A DNA stretch of 22,937 bases from DATMXS01 sp050260275 (GCA_050260275.1 JBLNBX010000225.1:1-22937), one strand, 5' to 3'; counted from the stretch's first letter, positions 8,005-15,671 are shown. Numbers and translations: made by a program. Notes: generated by a model from the letters alone, not told the origin.

Positions 8005-9180
8005 TTGGGGACTGTGCTATCAGTGTTCGGCCTGGAGCCGAAACGCATCGGCGGCACCGAGATGTACGCGCGCGAGTTGTCCCGGCAACTGGGCGAGGCC
8101 GGCTGGAAAAGCTGCCTGTGCTTCGAGGGCGCGCCCGCGCCCGCCGTGGCCCGTTTTCTGGAAGCCCCGAACACCTCGATCTGCGTCCTGCCGGGCATCT
8201 CGAATCCGAACGCGGGCGTGCTCCGCAGGTTTGCGGACCTCCTGCGCGAACGCCCGGAGATCGTTCACCTGTCGTACACGCCGCTTCTGTCGCTGTACCC
8301 GCTGGTTGCCCGAATGCTCCGTGTCCGAAAGGTCTTCATGACGGACCAGGGCTCCTACCCCGAGGGGTACCGCCCGTCGCGCGCCGCGCTCTGGAAACGT
8401 CTGGTGGCGGCTCCGGGAGCGCTGTGCTACACGATGGTCATCTGCAACAGTGACCACAACGCGCGCTGCGCAGCCACCCGCGGCTACGTCGCCCCGAGCC
8501 GTATCTGCCGCATCTACAACGGAGTGGATATGGACCGCCGGATAGGCTCCGGCGCGGAGTTCCGCCGCCGGCACGGCATTCCACTACAGGCGCCGGTCGT
8601 GCTCCAGGCGAGCTGGATCAGGCCGGAGAAGGGCATCGAGGATTTTCTGGAAGCCGCCCGGATAGTCCTGGCGGAGCGCCCGGACGCGCACTTTGTCCTG
8701 GTCGGCGAGGGCGCCGCCCAGCCCGCCATGATGCAGCGGGCCGAGGCGCTCGGCATCGCCCGTAGCGTAGCCTGGACCGGGCTTGTGGAGGATCCCCTGG
8801 CTGAAGGCGTCTTCACGGCGGCCGACGTGGTCTGCCAGCTCTCGCGATGGGAAGAGGCCTTCGGGTGGGTGATAGCCGAGGCAATGGTGTGCAAAAGGCC
8901 CGTCGTCGCGACCCGCGTGGGCGGCATCCCCGAACTGGTTGAGGACGGGCGTACGGGATACCTGGTGCCGAGGCGCGACCCGCGCGCGGCTGCCGCGAGG
9001 ATTCTCACGCTCATAGCCGATCCGGAACTGCGCGCTGTCTTCGGCCACGCCGCGCGTGAGTCAGCGCGGGAAAAGTTTGAGTTGCGCAAGAACGTGGCGG
9101 AAGTATTGCGACTGTACGGCATTGGGGCGCCGGCCGTGCCGCAGCGGGCAGTCGCGGCCGCCGTTGGGGAACGCTCATGA
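8005..9180 (+). CDS. Glycosyltransferase, GT4 family
   Basis: A 391-residue GT-B fold transferase. The N-terminal acceptor domain opens with the glycine-rich RIGGTEMYARELSRQL, the GT4 loop that contacts the acceptor. The donor domain has IYNGVD (170-175), RPEKG (206-210), LVGEG (232-236), the ExxxxxxxE element EEAFGWVIAEAM (283-294) and GGIPELV (306-312). The start is a TTG at 8005 with GGGAG seven bases upstream; a GTG at 8014 is an alternative. It would extend a lipid-linked oligosaccharide in the cytoplasm. It stands alone on the plus strand, and its stop overlaps the ATG of a broken flavin reductase-like gene, which suggests it once headed a longer transcription unit. Sugar specificity is unknown. 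Confidence 0.87.
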   Translation: MGTVLSVFGLEPKRIGGTEMYARELSRQLGEAGWKSCLCFEGAPAPAVARFLEAPNTSICVLPGISNPNAGVLRRFADLLRERPEIVHLSYTPLLSLYPLVARMLRVRKVFMTDQGSYPEGYRPSRAALWKRLVAAPGALCYTMVICNSDHNARCAATRGYVAPSRICRIYNGVDMDRRIGSGAEFRRRHGIPLQAPVVLQASWIRPEKGIEDFLEAARIVLAERPDAHFVLVGEGAAQPAMMQRAEALGIARSVAWTGLVEDPLAEGVFTAADVVCQLSRWEEAFGWVIAEAMVCKRPVVATRVGGIPELVEDGRTGYLVPRRDPRAAAARILTLIADPELRAVFGHAARESAREKFELRKNVAEVLRLYGIGAPAVPQRAVAAAVGERS

Positions 9181-9308
9181 CCGCCGGGCCGGTCAACCGC
9201 TATATCCGGGAAGCCGCCTTCGAATGCCCGGTGGGACTGATCATCACGTCAGGGGAACGCCGGAACGCTATGGCGGTTTCGATGCTCTCGGAGGTGGTGC
9301 ACGATCCG
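9177..9308 (+). pseudogene. Flavin reductase-like gene remnant, N-terminal fragment
   Basis: The frame begins with an ATG overlapping the GT4 stop (ATGA) and encodes MTAGPVNRYIREAAFECPVG, then LIITSGERRNAMAVSMLSEV and VHDP. The PVGLIxTSGxxRNAMxVS pattern is the start of flavin reductase (FMN-binding split barrel) domains as I know them. After about 44 residues the family resemblance ends; the frame runs on to a TAG at 9354-9356, giving only 59 residues where the family has 150-200. The break falls where a Gfo/Idh/MocA tail begins in another frame. I read this as a gene truncated by a deletion. Family assignment rests on a short stretch. Confidence 0.5.
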
Positions 9309-9463
9309 AGATGCGCGAGTTTCTGGCGGCTATCCTCGAAGGCAGGCAACCAGTAGTGACGCCGGAGGACGCCCGGCGGGATCTTGAACTCGTCTTCAGA
9401 ACCTACGAATCGGCGCGGTCGGGAGTGCGCGTGGATGCCGGTGCGGCTTCCGCGGCCGGCTGA
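9309..9463 (+). pseudogene. Gfo/Idh/MocA oxidoreductase remnant, C-terminal fragment
   Basis: From the ATG at 9311 the frame encodes MREFLAAILEGRQPVVTPED, then about 30 more residues including ELVFRTYESARSGVRVD, ending at the TGA at 9461-9463. This is the usual C-terminal end of Gfo/Idh/MocA NAD(P)-dependent sugar dehydrogenases (F-x-AI-x-EGR-x-P-x-VT-x-EDA...YESARSG). The Rossmann domain and most of the substrate domain, about 300 residues, are absent; upstream sequence belongs to a flavin reductase-like frame. Its last 61 bases overlap the antisense 3' end of the flippase gene. A parent gene of this kind would fit sugar-nucleotide metabolism in the locus. Unlikely to be functional. Confidence 0.6.
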
Positions 9464-11040
9464 ACGCGCTGAAAAGGGCCTCGCGCGCGGGCGGCCACCC
9501 CGGCGGCCCACCGCACGCCGACCCGGCGGTGCTCCGGCTCGATGCTGGTGACGGCTGTAACCCCCCAATACAGCAGTGCGATCGCCGCACCGCCCAGGAT
9601 CAGTTGCGGCCAGTTGGCGCCGGGTAGCCACAGGTGCTTTGCAGTGGTGGCCAGCGCATACACCGGCACGGCTGCGAGCAGCGGTCCTGCGAGGATTGCC
9701 CGCAGAAAGGGGGCGTAAGGGATGCGGAGCGCGCGCGCCAGCAGCCACGGGGTGACAAAGCCGCGGATGGCGATCATCGGGATGCTGAAACCCCAGGCCG
9801 CTCCCGCCACACCGAAGGGTGGAATAGCCACGGCCATGCAACTGATGCTGAATGCGGCCTCAACCAGCAGGGCGCGCGAGTAACGGCGGTGCTCGCCAAG
9901 CGAATACAGGAGGGCCCCTGAGTTGTGCTGTGCAGCCATCGCAAGCCCACCCCCCAGGACGAGCGGCAGCAGGGCAGCCGTGCTGTTGGCCGCGAAGTCG
10001 GGAGATATCCATACCCGCAGCAGGTCGCCGCCATAGACGATGAAGAACAACCCCAACGGCGCGAACAGTATGAGGCAGTAACGGTTGGCGTAGATTGCGA
10101 GCCGCCTCAGCGGCTCGGCGTCGCCTCTGGCGGCCAGAGCCGTTCCCGCCGAGTGCGAGACGTTGCCGACGCGTTCGATGAAGTCTGCCGAGTACTGTAT
10201 GAGCTTGCTTGGAAAGGAGAAATACCCGATTAAGGCGGCCGGGCGTAAGAGTCCTATCAGAACGGCGGGTGATTGATTGAGCAACTGTACGGCGATGTTG
10301 GCGACGAAAGTGTGGGCCGAGTAGTCCCAGATGCGGCGAAGCATGCGGAACCTGGCCAGCCGAAACGACAGCCGGAACTCGGGCAGCGCACGGCGGAAGG
10401 CCACGTAACCGACGCCGTAGGAAAGGATCTGTGCGGCGAGCACGTTCACGCCCAGCGCGAACAGACCGAAGCCGAAATACAGCAGCAGGAACGCGCCAAT
10501 CGAGCGTATGCCGATGGTCACCACCGAGATGCGAGTGCACAGTTCAAAGCGCCCCAGACCCTGAAGCGCGGCGGCGAACACGTTTATGCCTATCATCGCT
10601 GACAGCCCGACGACGATCACCAGCCGCGAAAAGTCCTGGCTAAATGCGGGCGAGACGTTGAATATGCGGTCCGCATAGCGGGAGAGGACGAAAGATACCG
10701 GAACGAGGATGGAAGCGCCGGCGGTGTAGTACGCGATGACGGTGTTGATGAGCTCGTTGACATCTCTCATGTCGCCGCTCGCGTGGAAGTAGGCCGTATA
10801 CCGTACGATGGAGGATCGCACTCCGAGGTCCAGCAGACCGTAGTAGCCAACCAGCGAGTACAGCAACGCCCATAGGCCGTACCCCTCGGGGCCCAACTTG
10901 CGGATGACGTAGGGCGACAGAACCAGCCCGACAAAGATTGTGAGCGCACCGCCCACCCAGGTCCACAGAACGTTCTTGAGGAAACGCTCCGATGACGGGG
11001 AGTGCGCATTGGCTGGCGAGGTTGCCATGGAGCGTTCCAT
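9403..11040 (-). CDS. Wzx-type polysaccharide flippase (MATE/MVF-like oligosaccharidyl-lipid flippase)
   Basis: A 545-residue polytopic membrane protein with about a dozen or more hydrophobic segments. It shows the Wzx/RfbX start pattern NVLWTWVGGALTIFVG followed by LSPYVIRKLGPEGYGLWAL, and LLDLGVRSSIVRY after the second helix, both common in this family. It would flip undecaprenyl-linked repeat units across the inner membrane for the Wzy-like polymerase encoded nearby. The ATG at 11040 is used; an ATG at 11028 (MATSPANAHS) is an equal alternative, and neither has a clear Shine-Dalgarno. It follows the GT4 gene on the same strand by 53 nt, suggesting one transcript. The last 20 or so residues, Pro/Ala/Arg-rich, are read antisense through the Gfo/Idh/MocA remnant, so the C-terminal tail may be a product of that rearrangement. 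Confidence 0.88.
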   Translation of the reverse strand: MERSMATSPANAHSPSSERFLKNVLWTWVGGALTIFVGLVLSPYVIRKLGPEGYGLWALLYSLVGYYGLLDLGVRSSIVRYTAYFHASGDMRDVNELINTVIAYYTAGASILVPVSFVLSRYADRIFNVSPAFSQDFSRLVIVVGLSAMIGINVFAAALQGLGRFELCTRISVVTIGIRSIGAFLLLYFGFGLFALGVNVLAAQILSYGVGYVAFRRALPEFRLSFRLARFRMLRRIWDYSAHTFVANIAVQLLNQSPAVLIGLLRPAALIGYFSFPSKLIQYSADFIERVGNVSHSAGTALAARGDAEPLRRLAIYANRYCLILFAPLGLFFIVYGGDLLRVWISPDFAANSTAALLPLVLGGGLAMAAQHNSGALLYSLGEHRRYSRALLVEAAFSISCMAVAIPPFGVAGAAWGFSIPMIAIRGFVTPWLLARALRIPYAPFLRAILAGPLLAAVPVYALATTAKHLWLPGANWPQLILGGAAIALLYWGVTAVTSIEPEHRRVGVRWAAGVAARARGPFQRVQPAAEAAPASTRTPDRADS

Positions 11041-11093
11041 CGTAGCTGTTTTTCGGCCGTTTCCGCCAGAAGCTGGAGGGATGGCGGCGCGCC

Positions 11094-12395
11094 TCAGAAA
11101 CGCGCGACGGCCTCGGCCAGCTCGGCGGCAGCTGCGCCGGTCGAAAGGCGTCGGCGGAAGATGTCCGCGAGGCGGGCGGCGTTGGTGTGGACATCGAAAT
11201 GGCGCAGGATGCGCTCGCGGGCCGCGATGGCCAGTCGCTCGCGGGTCGCCGGTGAATCGATCAGGCAGATCATGGCCGCGGCGAGCTGCTCTTCGTGCGA
11301 AGCAGTGACTAGCAATCCGCTCGAACCGTGCTCAATCAGTTCGGGTATGCCGGTGATCTGGCTGGCAATGCACGGCAGTTGCGTGGCCATGGCTTCCATG
11401 AGCACTACTGGTATGCCCTCGGCGAAGCTGGGCAGCACCATCACGTGCGCCTCCGCGTAGACGCGGCGGAGTTCGGGCTGATTCAGAGCGCCCTCGAAGA
11501 GCACGTAACCGCTGAGGCCGAGCTCGGAGACCTGCCGCTCGAGCGCCGGGCGGTACGGCCCATCGCCCACCAGGCGCAGGCGGGCGTTGCGGCCGCTCCG
11601 GACGACGCGTTCGAAAGCCGCTATCAGTACGGGGTGGCCCTTCTCGGCGGACAGCCGTCCGACACAGAGAATCTCGACAGGCGGCGCGCTGGGGCGGGCG
11701 GCCGGCGGGGCAAACAGGGCCGTGTCGACCCCTAGCGGCGCCACTTCGAGCTTTTCCCAGTCCCGCGGCTCCGACACGCGCATCAACTGGCTGCGGCCGT
11801 AGAAGCTGATGGCGCGGGAAAACAGCGAGCGCCGGATCTTCTCCGCCAGGAACGTGCCCTCGGGGTCGTAGAACTCGGCCGAACCGTGAAACGTGAACGA
11901 GACAGTTACCGGGAATATGCGGGAGAGGAGCAGTCCCACATTGGTCGCGTGATGCACGTGCACGTGTTCCAGGGCATGGCGGGTCATCCAGCGCCCGACA
12001 ATGACAGCCTCGGTGAAGTAGAAGAAACCATAGAGGGTTTTGCGGAAGCTGCCACGCCCCATACGGAGCGCGAACGCCAACGCCGCGATATACCGGGCCG
12101 GATATCGCATGAGCGTCCACAGGTGCGCGGCCGCGGCAGCGAACGGACCGCTTGCCTTCACGTAAAAGGCGTTCCGGGTCTCGTCAGCTTCCTCCGGCGT
12201 AAGCGCATCGGGCGGCCGGTCAGGAGAGTTGATGGAGGCGACCTTCACGTCGAATCCCTGCCCTCGCAGGGCAGTTATCTCGCTCAGCAAGTAGGCATGG
12301 TGAACCGCCGGGACCTGGGCTACGAGATACGCCAGCCTGGCGGCGCGCGGCACGTCGGAGTCCTCAGCGCCGATCCGGCGAGAAGTCATAGCCAT
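11094..12395 (-). CDS. Glycosyltransferase, GT4 family
   Basis: A GT-B fold transferase of 433 residues from the ATG at 12395; a second ATG at 12389 (MTSRRIG) is equally possible. Upstream in-frame sequence to 12635 has no conserved character, so I exclude it. The N-terminal domain (LAYLVAQVPAVHHAYLLSEI) and the HHATNVGLL and FTFHGSAEFYD segments resemble exopolysaccharide GT4 enzymes. The donor domain holds APLGVD, CVGRLSAEKGHP, LVGDGP, the ExxxxxxxE element PSFAEGIPVVLMEAMA and ITGIPELIEHG. It would act in the cytoplasm on the lipid-linked repeat unit. It precedes the flippase gene with a 53-nt gap. A short hairpin lies 15 nt upstream of the start and a 17-bp palindrome about 100 nt upstream, so this gene may be regulated. 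Sugar specificity is unknown. Confidence 0.87.
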   Translation of the reverse strand: MAMTSRRIGAEDSDVPRAARLAYLVAQVPAVHHAYLLSEITALRGQGFDVKVASINSPDRPPDALTPEEADETRNAFYVKASGPFAAAAAHLWTLMRYPARYIAALAFALRMGRGSFRKTLYGFFYFTEAVIVGRWMTRHALEHVHVHHATNVGLLLSRIFPVTVSFTFHGSAEFYDPEGTFLAEKIRRSLFSRAISFYGRSQLMRVSEPRDWEKLEVAPLGVDTALFAPPAARPSAPPVEILCVGRLSAEKGHPVLIAAFERVVRSGRNARLRLVGDGPYRPALERQVSELGLSGYVLFEGALNQPELRRVYAEAHVMVLPSFAEGIPVVLMEAMATQLPCIASQITGIPELIEHGSSGLLVTASHEEQLAAAMICLIDSPATRERLAIAARERILRHFDVHTNAARLADIFRRRLSTGAAAAELAEAVARF

Positions 12396-12410
12396 ATAGT
12401 CTATCCGAAG

Positions 12411-12426
12411 CGGCCAAAACTGGCCG
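12411..12426 (-). promoter_or_regulatory. Leader hairpin upstream of GT4 gene
   Basis: A perfect 6-bp stem with a 4-nt loop, CGGCCAAAACTGGCCG, lies 15 nt upstream of the ATG at 12395. If transcribed, it would sit in the 5' leader of the GT4 mRNA and could affect translation or mRNA stability. There is no T run, so it is not a normal intrinsic terminator. Confidence 0.3.
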
Positions 12427-12497
12427 TGTTCCCCCGATTGACTTCTCCCCACACATAATGTACACTCCCATCGCGAAGAGGCCTTGGCACAACATGA

Positions 12498-12514
12498 GTT
12501 GCACAATGTGCAAC
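12498..12514. promoter_or_regulatory. Perfect 17-bp palindrome, candidate operator
   Basis: GTTGCACAATGTGCAAC has 8-bp arms around one central A, a common geometry for dimeric helix-turn-helix repressors or activators. It lies about 100 bp upstream of the minus-strand GT4 start and about 530 bp upstream of the IclR start. I noticed no second copy elsewhere in the window by eye. The binding protein is unknown. Confidence 0.4.
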
Positions 12515-13045
12515 CGCATTGACCCGCCGTGGTTGCCAGGGAGCCCATGTCAACCGGGAATACCCTCAGGGAGCAGCGACTTGCGAGTTGTTGCCGCGCG
12601 TTCCGTCCATCCGGAGCGTGATGGTCGCCTGCCAATGGTTAGGTCTGGGTTTTCCCGGCGCGGAATCGCGCACAACTATCGCGGAGAAACACCACTCCGA
12701 AGACTGCCCTCACCAGGCGAGGCGAAGTCCCTGCCCGCCCTCCGCTGCCAAGTACAATCAGGAACACGACGGCGCGTACCTTCAGGGAAGCCCGGGCGTG
12801 CGCGAAGGATTAGATTATCGGAAGCACAGGGAAATACAATAGCTCAGGCAAGAAGCTCGGCACTGAGTTTTTAGTGTTTGAATAAGCCGGGCCGGCTGAA
12901 TGCCGGTTAGAGATCGAGGCGTAACAGGCCAGGGGTCGCCTGCTGCGCGGCTGCTGAGAGATGTCGGGCTCGGACACGCGCGTGGCTGTGTGGCTGCGGC
13001 CTGGCCGGTGGGGAAGACGGCTGCCTGCCGGCACAGGGGACGCAT

Positions 13046-13921
13046 ATGATTCGAGGCAGAGGCGGTGCAGCACCGACAGCAGCATTGGAAAAAGGACAGG
13101 GCGCTACGTTGGCCGATCAACCGGCCAAACGAGGTCCGACGCCCTCAATCCAGAGTCTGGATCGTGGGCTCATGATTGTGGAGTTCGTCGCGAAATCCGC
13201 ACAGCCCGTGGCGCTCGCCGAGTTGGCAAAGCTGCTCGGTATCGACCGCAGCAGTGTCTTCAGGCTGGCCAACACGTTAAAAAGACGTGGATTTCTGGCG
13301 CATCCGAGCGGCCGCAAAGACTACATCCTCGGGCCGGCCCTCTGGCGTCTGTCGCACCATTACGACTGGGGCGACATGCTGGTCAAGATCGCGCACTCGT
13401 ACCTGAAGGAACTGTCTGCCCAAACCGGTGAGACCGCGCACCTGGCGATACGTGAGGGAGACAAGGCCCTATTTGTAGACCACGTAAGTGGGAATCACGT
13501 GATCGCCGTATCGGGCCAGGTTGGAGATCTGGTGCCGCTGTACTGCACGGCGCACGGCAAGGCGCTCCTGGCGGACCTGAACGCGCGGCAGCTACGGGCG
13601 CTCTTTCTGGCGGAGCCGCTGAAGGCGTACACCGCGCGAACCATAGTTTCGTTGGACGCGCTGGCTGACGAGTGCGCGCGGGTCAAGGAGCTCGGATACG
13701 CGCGCGACGACGGCGAGTATCAGGAAGGGCTGCGCTGCGTCGCCGGGCCGATTCGTGACCAGGACGGCACCATCATCGGCTCTATCGGAATATCTGCCCC
13801 GGCGAATCGCGTTCCAGATCACAGATTCGACGTCTGCATCTGGCAGGTGGTAACCATTGCGCGGGCGATCAGCGAGTCGCTCGGCCGAGGCCGCGAAAAG
13901 GCTGCGGCGCAGCGGGAATGA
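13046..13921 (+). CDS. IclR-family transcriptional regulator
   Basis: A 291-residue DNA-binding regulator. The N-terminal winged helix-turn-helix spans about residues 35-95 (SIQSLDRGLMIVEFV, then LAELAKLLGIDRSSVFRLAN, then LKRRGFL). The C-terminal IclR effector domain (about 110-280) has the characteristic GETAHLAIREGD, LYCTAHGKALLA, GYARDDGEYQEGLRCVAGPI and GSIGISAPANR. The ATG at 13046 is preceded by AGGGGAC at good spacing; the first 30 residues are an unconserved basic extension, and a TTG at 13109 would remove most of it. It sits at the head of the catabolic cluster in the same orientation, so it is the likely local regulator, responding to a pathway sugar acid or keto acid. Effector and mode, activation or repression, cannot be read from sequence. 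Confidence 0.93.
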   Translation: MIRGRGGAAPTAALEKGQGATLADQPAKRGPTPSIQSLDRGLMIVEFVAKSAQPVALAELAKLLGIDRSSVFRLANTLKRRGFLAHPSGRKDYILGPALWRLSHHYDWGDMLVKIAHSYLKELSAQTGETAHLAIREGDKALFVDHVSGNHVIAVSGQVGDLVPLYCTAHGKALLADLNARQLRALFLAEPLKAYTARTIVSLDALADECARVKELGYARDDGEYQEGLRCVAGPIRDQDGTIIGSIGISAPANRVPDHRFDVCIWQVVTIARAISESLGRGREKAAAQRE

Positions 13922-13930
13922 CGAGTTGAT

Positions 13931-13941
13931 AGAATGATTCT
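13931..13941. promoter_or_regulatory. Short palindrome AGAATGATTCT, candidate IclR operator
   Basis: An 11-bp perfect palindrome (5-bp arms, one central base) lies 10 bp after the iclR stop and about 150 bp upstream of the aldehyde dehydrogenase start. IclR-family operators are often short AT-centred palindromes of similar form. The assignment rests only on position and symmetry. Confidence 0.25.
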
Positions 13942-13970
13942 TTACGCACAGGGGGACGATTTCAAATGTT

Positions 13971-13986
13971 CGTGCCCCTCGGCACG
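13971..13986 (+). promoter_or_regulatory. Hairpin between iclR and the aldehyde dehydrogenase gene
   Basis: CGTGCC CCTC GGCACG forms a 6-bp GC-rich stem with a 4-nt loop in the 168-bp gap. It is followed by alternating CG rather than a T run, so it is a weak terminator or an mRNA leader structure. It may help uncouple iclR from the catabolic genes. Confidence 0.25.
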
Positions 13987-14089
13987 CGCGCGCGGCTCAT
14001 CTTCGGGTCCGTACGGGCCATGCGTAGAGGCGGGTATCGATTGAGAAGCCCCAGTAAGTGGTCCGGGCACAAGGAAGAACGTAAACAAA

Positions 14090-15616
14090 ATGCTTGCAAC
14101 TGGAATTAAGAAGCTTGGTTTCTTCGTTGGCGGCGAGTCTCGCGAAACGAAGTCTGGACAATATTTCGACATATACGACGCGAGCACCGGCCAAGTTATC
14201 GCGCAAGCGCCCCGATGCACGGCGGAAGAAGTCAACATGGCGATCGAGTCCGCCAGGGAAGCTTTCCCCGGCTGGGCGAACACTCCCGCCATCCGGCGCA
14301 CGCAGGTTCTGTTCAAATTCCGCGAACTGATCGACGAGCACCTTGACGAACTGACGCTGTCGGTCTGCACGGAGAACGGCAAGGTCTGGGACGAGGCCAA
14401 GGGCGATGTCCTGAAGGCGAGGGAAGTGGTGGAACTCGCGTGCGGCATCCCGTCGCTGATGATGGGCGAGTCGCTCATGGACGCATCGAGGGGTTACGAT
14501 ACGGTGCTGTACCGCGAACCGCTCGGTGTGTTTGCCGGCATCGCTCCCTTCAACTTCCCGGCCATGATCCCGATGGGATGGTTCGTGCCCCTCTGCATCG
14601 CGACCGGCAACACGATGGTACTTAAGGCAGCCAGCATGACGCCGATGACCTCGATGCGCATGCTCGAGCTGCTCTATGAAGCCGGGCTGCCGAAGGGTGT
14701 CGTGAACCTGGTGACGTGCAGCCGCACCGAAGCCGACCTCATCCTGAAGCACCCCGATGTGAAAGGCGTAGTTTTCGTTGGATCGACGTCCGTCGGCCTG
14801 CACGTGTACGGCACCGCCGCCTCGAACGGCAAGCGCGTACAGGCGCTGTGCGAGGCCAAGAACCACGCCCTGGTGCTCGAAGACGCTCCGCTGGAGCGCA
14901 CGGCGCGCGGCATCATCAACGCCGCTTTCGGCTGCGCCGGCGAGCGCTGCATGGCCCTGCCCGCAGTCTGTGTGCAGGAGAGCATCGCGGACCAGTTGGT
15001 TGAGCTCCTTGTGAAGTTCGCCAAGGAGAGGAAGATCGGGCCGGCATACGACAAGACGTCCGAGCTGGGGCCGCTGGTGACCGCGGGCCATCGCAAGTTC
15101 GTCCTCGACTGGATCGAGAAGGGCATCGCCGAAGGCGCGAAGCTTGTGCTGGACGGCCGCGGCGTGACGGTGAAGGGCTACGAAGGTGGCTTCTACCTGG
15201 GCCCGTGCATCTTCGACCACGTCAAGCCGGGTATGAGCTGCGGCGACGAAGAGATCTTCGGCCCGGTGCTGGTGATCAAGCGCGTCAAGGACTTCGAGGA
15301 AGGCCTCGCGATAATGAACGCCAACCGGTTCGCCAACGGCTCGGTGATCTTCACGCAGAACGGCTACTACGCGCGCGAGTTCGCCAAGCGCACGCACGGT
15401 GGCATGGTGGGAATCAACGTCGGGATCCCGGTCCCGGTGGGCATGTTCCCCTTCTCGGGCCACAAGAATTCGTTCTTCGGCGACCTGCACACGCTGGGTA
15501 AAGACGGCATCCGCTTCTTCACCGAATCGAAGTGCGTCACCAGCACCTGGTTCAGCGAAGAGGAGAAGAAGCAGCAGAAGGTCGATACCTGGGACGGAGT
15601 ACTGAACACGCACTAG
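14090..15616 (+). CDS. CoA-acylating aldehyde dehydrogenase, MmsA/IolA family (methylmalonate-semialdehyde dehydrogenase-like)
   Basis: A 508-residue NAD-dependent aldehyde dehydrogenase. Family enzymes turn malonate or methylmalonate semialdehyde into acetyl- or propionyl-CoA. The catalytic Cys287 sits in CAGERCMALP. The general-base Glu of ordinary ALDHs is replaced by Asn258 in EAKNHALV, the mark of the CoA-dependent MmsA group. PSLMMGESL, APFNFPAMIPMGWF and the C-terminal FPFSGHKNSFFGDLHTLGKD are also family-typical. Oddities: where IolA-type enzymes have the substrate-carboxylate Arg (Arg124 in B. subtilis numbering) this protein has Lys109 (GDVLKA), and the usual LKPSE is LKAAS. The second substrate Arg (Arg301) is kept as Arg286. 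Start: ATG with AAGGAAG about 11 nt upstream. It is the first enzyme gene of the cluster, and the substrate may be a different short semialdehyde. Confidence 0.9.
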   Translation: MLATGIKKLGFFVGGESRETKSGQYFDIYDASTGQVIAQAPRCTAEEVNMAIESAREAFPGWANTPAIRRTQVLFKFRELIDEHLDELTLSVCTENGKVWDEAKGDVLKAREVVELACGIPSLMMGESLMDASRGYDTVLYREPLGVFAGIAPFNFPAMIPMGWFVPLCIATGNTMVLKAASMTPMTSMRMLELLYEAGLPKGVVNLVTCSRTEADLILKHPDVKGVVFVGSTSVGLHVYGTAASNGKRVQALCEAKNHALVLEDAPLERTARGIINAAFGCAGERCMALPAVCVQESIADQLVELLVKFAKERKIGPAYDKTSELGPLVTAGHRKFVLDWIEKGIAEGAKLVLDGRGVTVKGYEGGFYLGPCIFDHVKPGMSCGDEEIFGPVLVIKRVKDFEEGLAIMNANRFANGSVIFTQNGYYAREFAKRTHGGMVGINVGIPVPVGMFPFSGHKNSFFGDLHTLGKDGIRFFTESKCVTSTWFSEEEKKQQKVDTWDGVLNTH

Positions 15617-15671
15617 GCTGTCGCTCGCGGCCCTGACGGCGCGAACGTAGCTGTTGAACAAGAGCACAAAA

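Larger units (their letters stand above)
12396..13045. other. 650-bp spacer without a supported gene
   Basis: Between the polysaccharide locus and the catabolic cluster I see no protein-like frame on either strand. The few open frames of about 100 residues are rich in Arg, Pro and Ser without motifs. The spacer should hold promoters for the minus-strand GT4 gene and the plus-strand IclR gene. Its left end carries the hairpin at 12411-12426 and the palindrome at 12498-12514. The CATTAT-like element on the minus strand near 12455-12462 is a weak -10 candidate. No tRNA, insertion-sequence end or attachment-site duplication was visible. Confidence 0.45.

Noticed and set aside
7745..8005. Small 86-residue minus-strand frame in the divergent spacer
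   Set aside because: It overlaps the start region of the GT4 gene, and no family resemblance or ribosome-binding site supports it.
12485..12503. Possible sigma-54 promoter (TTGGCAC followed by TTGC)
   Set aside because: The spacing between the GG and GC elements is 13 bases, whereas the -24/-12 promoter needs 10.
12396..12635. Longer start for the GT4 gene giving 80 extra residues
   Set aside because: The extension is Cys- and Arg-rich with no GT4 similarity, and it would run across the palindrome and the likely promoter.
12458..12874. Plus-strand open frames of 107-138 residues in the spacer
   Set aside because: Composition is low-information (Arg, Pro, Ser), the frames overlap one another, and no motif or family pattern is visible.
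12860..12885. Possible terminator CTCGGCACTGAG followed by TTTTT
   Set aside because: The stem is only three base pairs, and no gene ends just upstream of it.
13934..14044. A 36-residue frame that could be a leader peptide before the ALDH gene
   Set aside because: There is no ribosome-binding site, no run of regulatory codons and no attenuator-like terminator after it.
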